Source of the DNA: Bacillota bacterium
GTDB taxonomy: Bacteria > Bacillota > Clostridia > Peptostreptococcales > Anaerovoracaceae
DNA: 64,000 nucleotides
NCBI GenBank assembly: GCA_023415235.1
Contig: JAEZLP010000030.1
Span: 13,709 to 77,708, forward strand
Direction: 5' to 3'
The position numbers and the translations under genes were made by a program. Of the stretch, positions 1 to 8,223 are shown piece after piece; position 1 is the first letter of the stretch; each line of letters begins with the position of its first letter. The notes under the pieces were generated by a model that saw only the letters and a program-made list of their open reading frames with translations, searched no databases and was not told where the DNA came from.

Positions 1-530
1 CAGCAAGCGGATATTCACATGCTGAGGAATGGTCACATCCTGGATCAGATGCAGCGCAGCGCCCAGATAGAACATGGATTTGTCCATATCCATCCTTCTG
101 TACAGCCGGACTGCATTGACATAATAATCCACAGCAAGGGCTAATGCATTGCTTCTGCCGTACAAACCGCTTTTTTTTTATAGGGATTATAAAAATGATT
201 TGAGCTCTTGAAATCCTGATCCGCCCAAACCGCACCTCTGTTGATGGACTCTATATGGCGGGAATAAAAGCGGAATTCCTCCTCGTATCGGTCATTTTTT
301 AAAATGTCAAGAGCATGCAGGTTGATGTGGATATGCACCTGGCACTCTGTCTTGACGATTATTTTTTTAAATGGATTCAAGATCCAAAATGCAGACTTTA
401 AAAATTGATGATATGCGGTTTCAAACTGAAAAATAGGAATCACTCCTTCTAATCGCGAATATTCTATAGGAATCGGCCCCAGTCTTACAACTTTTCTGTG
501 AGCTTCTTTCAGTCGCAAAGAAAGAAGCAT
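1..530 (-). pseudogene. Zinc-dependent phospholipase C family protein, frameshifted, 3' end outside window
   Basis: Read leftwards from an ATG at 530, the frame gives a protein with WADQDFKSSNHFYNPYKKK and then stops at 141. The stop follows a run of nine A (171-179 on the complementary strand). Adding one base to that run restores a continuous frame to the window edge, with GLYGRSNALALAVDYY and ALHLIQDVTIPQH, which carry the His/Asp zinc-ligand pattern of the zinc-dependent phospholipase C family (PF00882). The family hydrolyses phospholipids or is related to S1/P1 nuclease folds. No signal peptide is visible at the N-terminus. The shift in a homopolymer may be a real inactivation, slippage-based phase variation, or a sequencing error; the DNA alone cannot tell. 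The start codon has no clear ribosome binding site and is uncertain. Confidence 0.7.
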
Positions 531-583
531 CTGCCATGTTTAATAGTATGGTCGTTTTCCAAATTCCTAAGCAATCAATTGTA

Positions 584-612
584 TTGACATCGGAGCCTTT
601 TTTTAGTAATCT
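584..612 (+). promoter_or_regulatory. Probable sigma-A promoter of scfA
   Basis: TTGACA at 584-589 and TAATCT at 607-612 are separated by 17 bases, about 85 bases before the scfA start. The -10 is not ideal. The stretch between this promoter and the PLC gene (531-583) holds nothing else I can support. Confidence 0.5.
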
Positions 613-696
613 ATTGTTTAGATTCCGCACAGTATGAGCGAAGGAATTTGAAAATGTATGCTGCCTTAACCGGCCTATTATAAGGAGGAACCCTAT

Positions 697-843
697 ATGA
701 AGAACATTAAAACCATCGCAAAACCAACTTTAAAAAATACAGCGCACAAGGGATGCGGCGAATGCCAGACCTCATGCCAGTCCGCTTGCAAGACATCCTG
801 CACCGTTGCAAACCAGGAATGTGAAAACACAAAACGCAGATAG
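697..843 (+). CDS. scfA: Six-cysteine ranthipeptide precursor SCIFF
   Basis: A 48-residue peptide with six cysteines at positions 20, 23, 27, 31, 35 and 42, clustered in a KGCGEC...SC...AC...SC...EC pattern typical of SCIFF (six cysteines in forty-five residues). In this family a radical SAM maturase links Cys sulfurs to non-alpha carbons of acceptor residues, giving a ranthipeptide. The start is an ATG preceded by TAAGGAGG (681-687). The maturase gene follows immediately, which confirms the assignment. SCIFF is almost universal in Clostridia; its function is not settled, with quorum-type signalling proposed. The N-terminal half is Lys-rich and lacks Cys, and acts as leader in known examples. 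Confidence 0.93.
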   Translation: MKNIKTIAKPTLKNTAHKGCGECQTSCQSACKTSCTVANQECENTKRR

Positions 844-854
844 TGACAGTAGAT

Positions 855-884
855 GAAAAAACAGCAGCGTTGCTGTTTTTTTTT
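855..884 (+). terminator. Attenuator-like terminator hairpin between scfA and scfB
   Basis: AAAAAACAGCA pairs with TGCTGTTTTTT around a short GCGT loop and runs into a T tract. It sits between the scfA stop (843) and the scfB ribosome binding site (about 895-900), so partial termination here would make more precursor mRNA than maturase mRNA. Confidence 0.65.
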
Positions 885-909
885 CGCACGGAAAAGAGGA
901 AACAGAACT

Positions 910-2259
910 ATGATTCATAAATACCGGTATCAGGACCAGTATATCGTTCTGGACGTCAACAGCGGCGCTGTTCACGTAGTCAGTGAGATCGTGTTCGATA
1001 TATTGGATTATTATAAAGATAAGACTCCGAAGGAAATATTGGAGCTGCTGAAAGGGAAATATAAAGAAGAGGAAGTCATGGAGGCGCTGGACGACATCGG
1101 ATATCTGGTGGACAACCAGATGCTTTATGCCGACGACTCCCAGATTACCATGGATATGCTGGAGGGCAGGGGCGCTGTGATTAAGGCCATGTGCCTTCAT
1201 GTGGCTCATGACTGCAATATGACGTGTAAATATTGCTTTGGTGACAAAGGAGCCTTTGAAGGGGTTCGTTCTTTGCTTTCTCTGGAAACAGGAAAGAAGG
1301 CCATTGACTTTTTACTGACCCACTCAGGATCCCGCAGAAACCTTGAAATCGATTTTTTCGGCGGAGAGCCTCTGATGAATTTCGATGTTGTGAAGGAATT
1401 GGTCGCTTACGGCAGAGAGGCCGAGAAGGTTTACCGAAAAAACATTCGGTTTACCATAACAACCAACGGACTGCTCTTAGACGACGAAAAAGCCGATTTT
1501 ATCAATGAAAACATGGATAATGTGATCCTCAGCATAGACGGTCGTCCCGAAATCAATGACAACATGCGCAGAACGGTCAACGGCAAGGGCACTTACGACA
1601 TCATCATGAAGAATTATCTTCGTTTTGTAGAAAAACGGAAGGGCACGTATTATGTGAGAGGAACCTTCACCAGAGACAATCTCGATTTCTCCAAGGATGT
1701 GAAACACTTGGTGGATCAGGGATTTAAAAATGTTTCCGTGGAGCCTGTGGTGACCGATCTCTCCTTCAGCTATGCGCTGCAGGACGAGGACAAGGAGGCA
1801 ATCTTCAAGGAATACGATAGACTCACGGAGCTTTATCTGGATTATGCAAAAGAAGGAAAGAAATTTGAATTCTTCCACTTCAACGTAGATCTGAATCAAG
1901 GGCCTTGTGTTGTGAAAAGGGTTTCCGGATGCGGAGCCGGCACAGAGTATGTGGCGGTTTCTCCGGAAGGAGACATCTATCCCTGCCATCAGTTTGTAGG
2001 AAATCAGGATTTCAAGCTGGGAAATCTGTTCGATAAACAGTTTGAAAACAAGAGGTACGACGAATTCAATCAGGCGCATATTTACAAAAAGGCTGAGTGC
2101 CGGGAATGCTGGGCAAAATTCTACTGCAGCGGAGGTTGCCACGCCAATGCATACAATATGAATCATGACATCCTGGAGCCCTACAAGCTTGGCTGCGAAC
2201 TGGAAAAGAAAAGAATCGAATGCGCCATCGCCATCAAGGCGATTCTATCCTGTGAGTAG
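910..2259 (+). CDS. scfB: SCIFF radical SAM maturase
   Basis: A 449-residue radical SAM/SPASM protein. Residues 1-75 resemble a PqqD-like peptide recognition domain that binds the SCIFF leader. The radical SAM cluster motif CNMTCKYC is at Cys102, Cys106 and Cys109, followed by FFGGEPLMN. The C-terminal third has the SPASM cysteines (CGAGTEYVAVSPEGDIYPC, then CRECWAKFYCSGGC), which hold auxiliary Fe-S clusters. It would form thioether bridges in the ScfA peptide just upstream. An in-frame ATG at 853 lies inside the attenuator hairpin; I prefer the ATG at 910, with AGAGGA about 10 bases upstream and the usual family N-terminus. Confidence 0.95.
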   Translation: MIHKYRYQDQYIVLDVNSGAVHVVSEIVFDILDYYKDKTPKEILELLKGKYKEEEVMEALDDIGYLVDNQMLYADDSQITMDMLEGRGAVIKAMCLHVAHDCNMTCKYCFGDKGAFEGVRSLLSLETGKKAIDFLLTHSGSRRNLEIDFFGGEPLMNFDVVKELVAYGREAEKVYRKNIRFTITTNGLLLDDEKADFINENMDNVILSIDGRPEINDNMRRTVNGKGTYDIIMKNYLRFVEKRKGTYYVRGTFTRDNLDFSKDVKHLVDQGFKNVSVEPVVTDLSFSYALQDEDKEAIFKEYDRLTELYLDYAKEGKKFEFFHFNVDLNQGPCVVKRVSGCGAGTEYVAVSPEGDIYPCHQFVGNQDFKLGNLFDKQFENKRYDEFNQAHIYKKAECRECWAKFYCSGGCHANAYNMNHDILEPYKLGCELEKKRIECAIAIKAILSCE

Positions 2260-2312
2260 ATGAAATCTATTGATGCTGGAACGAAAAGTCCGGGATTAAG
2301 GAGGAATATCTG

Positions 2313-3221
2313 TTGGAGATTTGCTTGCTCGGTTGCGGCGGAATGATTCCGTTGCCAGACAGGAGACTGACTTCCCTGCTGGTCCGAAGGAATGGCAAAA
2401 TGATTCTGGTAGACTGCGGAGAGGGAACACAGGTAGGCGTCAGGCTTGCTGAATGGGGGTTCAAAGCGATCGATGCCATATGCCTGACTCATTATCATGC
2501 GGATCATGTGGCCGGTCTGCCAGGTTTTCTGCTGACCTTGGGAAACAGCGGCCGTACGGAACCCCTTACCATTCTGGGACCTCCACCGCTGGAATACCTG
2601 CTTCGGTCGCTCACAGTGATCTGTCCTCAACTGCCTTATGAGATTGTGATGATGGAATTGCCCAATCATTCGGAAAGCCGGCTTGAATTAGGTGAATTTT
2701 TGATTCAGGCGCTGCCCATGGAGCATATGATACCCTGTCTGGCTTATCGCTTTGAAATCAAACGAGCAGGAAAATTTGACATAGAGGAAGCGTTAAGGCA
2801 TAGAATCCCGAAGAAATTCTGGAGTATCCTACAGAAGGGGAGTTCCGTGGAAGCCGATGGTCGTTCCTTCACGCCTGAAATGGTTCTCGGAACTCCGCGA
2901 AAAGGACTGAAGGTATCCTACTGTACCGATTCACGGCCAACGACGGAACTCATCGAATTCTGCAGGGATTCGGATCTTCTCATCCTGGAAGGGATGTATG
3001 GAGATGAAGATATGCTTCAGAAGGCGGTGGAACGAAAGCATATGACTTTTTCAGAGGCGGCCCGGATCGCATTGCAATCCAATTCCAGAGAATTATGGCT
3101 GACCCATTTCAGTCCGTCCCTGAGCGCACCTGAGGCTTATCTTCAAAATGCGAAGGACATATTCCCGGAAACGATCATCGGAGCGGATTTGATGAAAAAA
3201 CAGTTGAGTTTTAACCGATAA
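2313..3221 (+). CDS. rnz: Ribonuclease Z-type metallo-beta-lactamase hydrolase
   Basis: A 302-residue protein starting at a TTG with AAGGAGG at 2298-2304. HYHADH (His60, His62, Asp64, His65) is the zinc motif of the metallo-beta-lactamase fold, with further ligands at EHMIP, SYCTDSRP and LTHFSP, in the order found in tRNase Z. RNase Z cuts 3' trailers from tRNA precursors. The length fits the short form (about 300 residues). It lies 53 bases after scfB in the same direction and probably shares its transcript, although a role in peptide maturation has not been shown. The gene ends at a strong bidirectional terminator. Confidence 0.85.
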   Translation: MEICLLGCGGMIPLPDRRLTSLLVRRNGKMILVDCGEGTQVGVRLAEWGFKAIDAICLTHYHADHVAGLPGFLLTLGNSGRTEPLTILGPPPLEYLLRSLTVICPQLPYEIVMMELPNHSESRLELGEFLIQALPMEHMIPCLAYRFEIKRAGKFDIEEALRHRIPKKFWSILQKGSSVEADGRSFTPEMVLGTPRKGLKVSYCTDSRPTTELIEFCRDSDLLILEGMYGDEDMLQKAVERKHMTFSEAARIALQSNSRELWLTHFSPSLSAPEAYLQNAKDIFPETIIGADLMKKQLSFNR

Positions 3222-3222
3222 A

Positions 3223-3252
3223 AAAGTAGACATGTTTTTTCATGTCTACTTT
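3223..3252. terminator. Bidirectional terminator between convergent genes
   Basis: A perfect 12-base inverted repeat (3223-3234 and 3241-3252, AAAGTAGACATG and its complement) with a six-T loop. It starts right after the rnz stop and lies 34 bases from the end of the convergent PepD-like gene. Both outer flanks are A/T-rich. Confidence 0.85.
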
Positions 3253-3285
3253 CATTTTACATCTCCAATCATATCTGGTTTCTAC

Positions 3286-4851
3286 TTATTCAGTGCCTTT
3301 GGAATCGTCGGAAGTTTGGCTGAGGTGATTTGTTTTCTCCAGGAAGGACATTACCACATTGACCGGTCGGGTGATAGTATCCAGAATCACCTTTTCATGG
3401 GGCTGATTTGCCTGTTCGATACCGACTCCGATGGAAACAATCTGAAGCTTTGGATTTTTCTTTGCAAACCAGCCGCATTCGGTTTCTCGAAGCAGTATTG
3501 CGCCCGGCAGTTTGTCATCATATAGCTCTTCGTATATCCCCTGAATCGTATGGACAAGCATACTATCCGGATGATCAGGCCATCTCGGAACCCCATCGTG
3601 ATAGGTATATTGCAGATTGCTCATGGCGCTGATTGCCTCATGAGCCGTCGTAATCTCATATAATCCCACATCGGAGGTGCTTACTGCAGATACCTGGGCA
3701 ACAAAATTCCCTGTGGATGTGGATACCACTCCAAGATTGGATGCGCTCTCCACCACGTCCTCATAGTCTTCCGATAGAGTCTGCACACCGTTGATAATGC
3801 CATAAACAAAGCTGATAATGCTTCCGTTGTCCTCGAAGGAGACGACTTTATCCGGCATTTGGGTTTCCTCATAGGTAAAGGTATAGTTCTTTTCCACATC
3901 TCCATAGGTATCTTCAAAGGTTTCCATGGCGTCATTAACCACATTCTGCATTTTTTTCTGATCCGACTCGTTGATGGTGATCAATGCGCCGGCCGCAGTG
4001 GGAATCGCGTCTCTCGAAATCCCTCCATTGAAGGAGCCCAGCTCGAAAAGAATTCCTTTCCCCTGGGCGGCTGCCAAAATTTCGCCAATGGTTTTAATAG
4101 CGTTGGCTCCGCCTTTTCCAATGGCTTTATTTGCGTCTCCGCCGTTAAGGCCGCTTATGGAAAGGAGATAGGGTATCGCGTTTTGAGGTGGTACCCACTC
4201 AATTTCATGCAGCATATCGTAGGATGCCGAGCCTCCGCTTCCAAGACCGATGGTACTGCCGTTTTCCCAACCGAAATTGATTAAAAAGTCGCCCTCAAGA
4301 TACTTTGCTTTGATCTTTTCCGCACCGGTCATTGCGGATTCTCCGCCGGCGGTAAAAATAGCCCTGATCTTGCCATGATTCTTCGAATTCTTCAGCACAT
4401 AAAGCGTCGTTGCGATTCCGATACCGCTGTCAGCTCCCATGCTTGTCCCGTTTGCCACCAGAAATTCCCCATTGATCATTGGAGTCACGGAATCTACGGC
4501 TGGATCGAAGGTAGAGCCGTTTGCAACGGCGATTTTTGTATCTATATTGCACTGAAGGATTGTGACAGGCGCGTTTTCATAACCTGGTGATGCGGGTTTG
4601 GTTATGATCACATTGTTGGAGCTGTCCCGCACCACTTCGAAGCCGTTTTCTTTTGCCCATGAACGGAGATAGGTGCTCACGGCTCTTTCACGGCCAGATT
4701 CTCTGGGAATACTGGAAATATTGTAGAATTCATCCAAAATGGCAGCCTGAACTGCTGCGTCATCCGGTTTTTGTACCTCATCGTTTTTACATGCTGTCAT
4801 GGTCGGTAAAATCAGACTGAATATCAATACGGCGGCGACCAATCGTTTCAT
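3286..4851 (-). CDS. Lipoprotein of the PepD/M20C dipeptidase family, probably inactive
   Basis: A 521-residue protein with a lipoprotein signal peptide (hydrophobic residues 4-16, lipobox MTAC, Cys21). The body aligns along its length with Xaa-His dipeptidase PepD, a cytosolic M20C zinc peptidase: IPRESGRE, GTSMGADSGIG, LISGLNGG, SFNGGISRDAIP and VSIGVGIEQ all have PepD counterparts. From a remembered alignment with E. coli PepD, most active-site residues are changed: the HLD motif reads NID, TEE reads GGE, and the later Asp and His ligands are lost. ATG 4851 is preceded by AGGAGG; an upstream in-frame ATG at 4902 would put that site inside the coding region. I infer a membrane-anchored, non-catalytic peptide- or ligand-binding protein. 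Confidence 0.8.
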   Translation of the reverse strand: MKRLVAAVLIFSLILPTMTACKNDEVQKPDDAAVQAAILDEFYNISSIPRESGRERAVSTYLRSWAKENGFEVVRDSSNNVIITKPASPGYENAPVTILQCNIDTKIAVANGSTFDPAVDSVTPMINGEFLVANGTSMGADSGIGIATTLYVLKNSKNHGKIRAIFTAGGESAMTGAEKIKAKYLEGDFLINFGWENGSTIGLGSGGSASYDMLHEIEWVPPQNAIPYLLSISGLNGGDANKAIGKGGANAIKTIGEILAAAQGKGILFELGSFNGGISRDAIPTAAGALITINESDQKKMQNVVNDAMETFEDTYGDVEKNYTFTYEETQMPDKVVSFEDNGSIISFVYGIINGVQTLSEDYEDVVESASNLGVVSTSTGNFVAQVSAVSTSDVGLYEITTAHEAISAMSNLQYTYHDGVPRWPDHPDSMLVHTIQGIYEELYDDKLPGAILLRETECGWFAKKNPKLQIVSIGVGIEQANQPHEKVILDTITRPVNVVMSFLEKTNHLSQTSDDSKGTE

Positions 4852-5040
4852 ATATCTTCCTCCTATATAATCAGCCCGCCTGATCCGCACCTCTGCCCTC
4901 AATTTGTAATACTCGGCAGCAATGAACGGCGAGCCGATGAGTCAAAATAGCAAATCTATGCTTTGCATATTTCGACTGCATCTTGTTTTACAAAATATAA
5001 TAACATATAATTATAGCATAATACAAATTGTTACGCGGAT

Positions 5041-5069
5041 TTAAGAATTTATTAACATTCTGGTATCAT
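5041..5069 (+). promoter_or_regulatory. Possible promoter of the glycogen operon
   Basis: TTAAGA (5041-5046) and TATCAT (5064-5069) are 17 bases apart, 46 bases before glgB. The remainder of the 264-base divergent region 4852-5115 is A/T-rich and contains an imperfect inverted repeat near 4952-4971, but no riboswitch or RNA gene I can recognise. Confidence 0.4.
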
Positions 5070-5115
5070 CCGCGCCGTTCAAAGGATTAATCTGAATCAA
5101 TCGGGGGATTGCCGC

Positions 5116-6990
5116 ATGGATAGAAATCTCGAAATGCCCGTCTATCTCTTTCATCAGGGCACCGCTGCAAAAGCTTATGAGCTGATGGGCGCCCATCCGT
5201 CCGCCCAAAACGGAAAGGAAGGCTACTTTTTCCGTGTCTGGGCTCCCAACGCCAGGAAAGTTTCGGTAATGGGGGACTTCAATCAGTGGAATTCCTCGGA
5301 GTACCCGATGGATCGCCTCTCTTCCCAGGGACTATGGCAAATCTTTATTCCGGATATCCAGGAATTTACCTCTTATAAATACATGATTGAAGATGCGGGG
5401 GGAAACCTGTTTGCAAAAGCGGACCCCTACGGTTTTCACATGGAAACAAGACCCGGAACCGCATCGAAAACCTTCAATTTAGATCGATACATCTGGAAGG
5501 ATCAGTTGTGGCAGGAACGGAAAAAAACTGTGAATCCGTATTCTTCTCCAATGAATATTTACGAAGTGCATCCGGGATCCTGGAAAAAATATCAGGATGG
5601 AAACTACTTCGATTATGTCAAGCTGGCAGAGGAGCTGATTCCCTATCTTCTGGAAATGGGCTATACCCATCTGGAGCTGATGCCTGTCACCGAATATCCC
5701 TTTGACGGCAGCTGGGGGTATCAGGTTACGGGATATTTTGCACCCACTTCCCGTTACGGCTCTCCGGAAAACTTCATGTCCTTCATCGACGCCTGTCACC
5801 AGTCGGGAATTTCCGTGATTCTGGATTGGGTCCCCGGTCATTTTCCCAAGGATCAAAGCGGCTTGTACCAATTTGACGGCAGCAATTGCTATGAATACGA
5901 CGATCCTCTGAAAAATGAGCATAAGGAATGGGGAACCAGAGTTTTCGACTGGGGCAGAAATGAGGTCCGCAGCTTTCTGATCTCCAACGCCATGTTCTGG
6001 ATGGACAAATACCATATCGACGGCCTCAGGGTGGACGCGGTGGCCTCCATGCTCTATCTGGATTACGGACGGAAGGAAGGGGAATGGAGACCTAATGTGC
6101 ACGGTGGCAGGGAAAACCTGGAAGCCGTATCCTTTCTTCAGGACTTAAACAAGACCATATTCGGGTTTTATCCCAATGCGCTGATGATCGCAGAGGAATC
6201 CACAGCCTGGCCCATGGTAACCAAACCGGTCCATTTGGGCGGTCTTGGCTTCAATTTTAAATGGAACATGGGGTGGATGAACGATACGCTGCAGTACATG
6301 AGAACAGACCCGCTATTCCGAAAGGGTTCCCATCACAATCTGACGTTTCCTCTGACCTACTTCTTCTCGGAAAACTTCATTCTGCCGCTTTCCCATGACG
6401 AGGTGGTTCACGGAAAGGGCTCTCTGATCAATAAAATGCCCGGCCAATACGAGGACAAATTTGCAAATTTAAGAGCATATCTGGCATATATGATGGCGCA
6501 TCCGGGGAAAAAGCTGCTCTTTATGGGCGGTGAACTGGCGCAGTTCTCCGAATGGGATTATAAAAAGGAGCTGGATTGGAACCTTTTAGATTACGAAATG
6601 CACAGAAAGTTCCATGAATTCATCAAAGAATTGAACCATTTTTACCTTGGCTCCAGCGAGCTCTGGGAGCAGGACGACAGCTGGGAGGGTTTTCAATGGA
6701 TCAATCCCGACGATTCTGATCACAATGTCATTTCATTCCGCAGAATCGACAAAAATGGAAACGAGTTGATCGTTGCCTGCAATTTTTCACCTGTAGACAG
6801 GAAGGGCTACCGAATAGAGACGCCCAAACCGGGTATTTATAAACCCGTATTCCATTCCGGCCTCACCCGGTACGGGGGAGTCGTCAATGAAGCGGATTGC
6901 CGGATCCCCGCTGAATCCAAAGAAAGCAACGATAGCGCGTATTCTTTCAAGGCGGATCTGCCCGGTCTTGCCACAATCTTCTGGAGGTGA
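5116..6990 (+). CDS. glgB: 1,4-alpha-glucan branching enzyme
   Basis: A 624-residue GH13 enzyme that makes alpha-1,6 branches in glycogen in the cytoplasm. An N-terminal CBM48-type beta domain (about residues 15-120, with YFFRVWAPNARKVSVMGDFNQW) precedes the catalytic barrel. The GH13 regions are present: DWVPGHFPKD, GLRVDAVASML with nucleophile Asp307, MIAEES with acid/base Glu360, and LPLSHDEVVHGKG. The length is normal for the short bacterial type. It is the first gene of a glycogen operon, and its stop overlaps the region of the glgC ribosome binding site, indicating translational coupling. Confidence 0.97.
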   Translation: MDRNLEMPVYLFHQGTAAKAYELMGAHPSAQNGKEGYFFRVWAPNARKVSVMGDFNQWNSSEYPMDRLSSQGLWQIFIPDIQEFTSYKYMIEDAGGNLFAKADPYGFHMETRPGTASKTFNLDRYIWKDQLWQERKKTVNPYSSPMNIYEVHPGSWKKYQDGNYFDYVKLAEELIPYLLEMGYTHLELMPVTEYPFDGSWGYQVTGYFAPTSRYGSPENFMSFIDACHQSGISVILDWVPGHFPKDQSGLYQFDGSNCYEYDDPLKNEHKEWGTRVFDWGRNEVRSFLISNAMFWMDKYHIDGLRVDAVASMLYLDYGRKEGEWRPNVHGGRENLEAVSFLQDLNKTIFGFYPNALMIAEESTAWPMVTKPVHLGGLGFNFKWNMGWMNDTLQYMRTDPLFRKGSHHNLTFPLTYFFSENFILPLSHDEVVHGKGSLINKMPGQYEDKFANLRAYLAYMMAHPGKKLLFMGGELAQFSEWDYKKELDWNLLDYEMHRKFHEFIKELNHFYLGSSELWEQDDSWEGFQWINPDDSDHNVISFRRIDKNGNELIVACNFSPVDRKGYRIETPKPGIYKPVFHSGLTRYGGVVNEADCRIPAESKESNDSAYSFKADLPGLATIFWR

Positions 6991-6995
6991 TTACG

Positions 6996-8222
6996 ATGCC
7001 CTACACTAAGAAAAAGGAAATGATTGCAATGCTGTTGGCGGGAGGCCAGGGAAGCCGACTTGGAATCCTGACGAATCAGGTTGCGAAGCCGGCAGTGCCT
7101 TTCGGCGGTAAGTACCGGATCATCGATTTTACCATTTCAAACTGTGTGAATTCCGGTATTGACACCATAGGGGTTCTGACACAATACCGACCGCTGGAGC
7201 TGAACGCCTATATCGGAAACGGCCAGCCCTGGGATCTGGACAGACTCTTCGGCGGTATTACCATTCTGCCGCCGTATATGAAGGCAAATGCAGGGGAATG
7301 GTATAAGGGAACCGCCAACGCGATCTATCAAAACATTGAGTTCATTGAAATGAGCCATCCGGAATATGTCCTTGTCCTGTCCGGGGATCATATTTACAAG
7401 ATGAATTATCAGATGATGCTGGATTATCACAAGGAGAGGAATGCCGACTGCACCATAGCCGTGCTGAATGTTCCCTTATCGGAAGCAGGCCGTTTCGGTG
7501 TCATGAACACCGATGAAAACCTGAAAATATATGAGTTTGAGGAAAAGCCTCAAAACCCCAAGAGCACTCTTGCGTCCATGGGAGTGTATATCTTCAATTG
7601 GGAGAAACTGAAATCCTATTTGATCGCTGACGAGGCAGACAAAAATTCAGAAAATGATTTCGGTAAGAATATTATTCCAAAGATGCTCGAAGCGGGAGAA
7701 AGTATGTACGCCTATGAATACAAGGGCTACTGGAAAGACGTGGGAACGGTGGAATCCCTTTGGGAAGCCAATATGGATCTTCTCAACCCCGATGTTCCCA
7801 TCGAACTGAATGACCCGCCCTGGAAAATCTATTCCAGAAATGTGGTTCTTCCTCCCCAGTATATCGGAGCCAATGCGAAGCTGAACAATGTCTCCATTTC
7901 GGAAGGCTGCTATATCGACGGAGAAATAGAAAACAGCATCATATTCCCCGGCGTTACGGTCAAGGAAGGGGCGGCGGTCCGAAATTCCATTCTGATGCCA
8001 GGGGTTATCGTTGAAAAGGATTCGGCGGTGGAGTATTCCATCATAGCTGCCGATACCAAAGTCGGCGCCGGAGTCTGTATGGGGGTCTGCACATCGGAGC
8101 TCGAGTCGGACCGTCATCCAGAGATTACAGTGATCGGTCAGAATCTCACCATTGCAGATGGAACCGTGGTTCCTGCGGGCGCCATGATCTCCGAAAGTAT
8201 CATCAGCAAGGAGGGCGAATGA
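6996..8222 (+). CDS. glgC: Glucose-1-phosphate adenylyltransferase, catalytic subunit
   Basis: A 408-residue enzyme that makes ADP-glucose from ATP and glucose-1-phosphate, the committed step of glycogen synthesis. LLAGGQGSRLG and KPAVPFGGKYRIIDF are the nucleotide-binding and activator regions, SGDHIYKMNY is the catalytic Asp segment, and FEEKP and a C-terminal left-handed beta-helix (hexapeptide-like repeats from about residue 290) follow. I start at ATG 6996 with GGAGGTGA just upstream; a GTG at 6987 lies inside that site. It is followed two bases later by glgD, its usual Firmicutes partner. Confidence 0.96.
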   Translation: MPYTKKKEMIAMLLAGGQGSRLGILTNQVAKPAVPFGGKYRIIDFTISNCVNSGIDTIGVLTQYRPLELNAYIGNGQPWDLDRLFGGITILPPYMKANAGEWYKGTANAIYQNIEFIEMSHPEYVLVLSGDHIYKMNYQMMLDYHKERNADCTIAVLNVPLSEAGRFGVMNTDENLKIYEFEEKPQNPKSTLASMGVYIFNWEKLKSYLIADEADKNSENDFGKNIIPKMLEAGESMYAYEYKGYWKDVGTVESLWEANMDLLNPDVPIELNDPPWKIYSRNVVLPPQYIGANAKLNNVSISEGCYIDGEIENSIIFPGVTVKEGAAVRNSILMPGVIVEKDSAVEYSIIAADTKVGAGVCMGVCTSELESDRHPEITVIGQNLTIADGTVVPAGAMISESIISKEGE

Positions 8223-8223
8223 T

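Noticed and set aside
853..909. In-frame ATG at 853 as the scfB start
   Set aside because: It falls inside the terminator hairpin, has no ribosome binding site, and adds a Phe-run encoded by the T tract; ATG 910 has one.
1477..2166. Long minus-strand ORF of 229 residues opposite scfB
   Set aside because: It is a shadow of the scfB coding strand without a ribosome binding site or recognisable domain.
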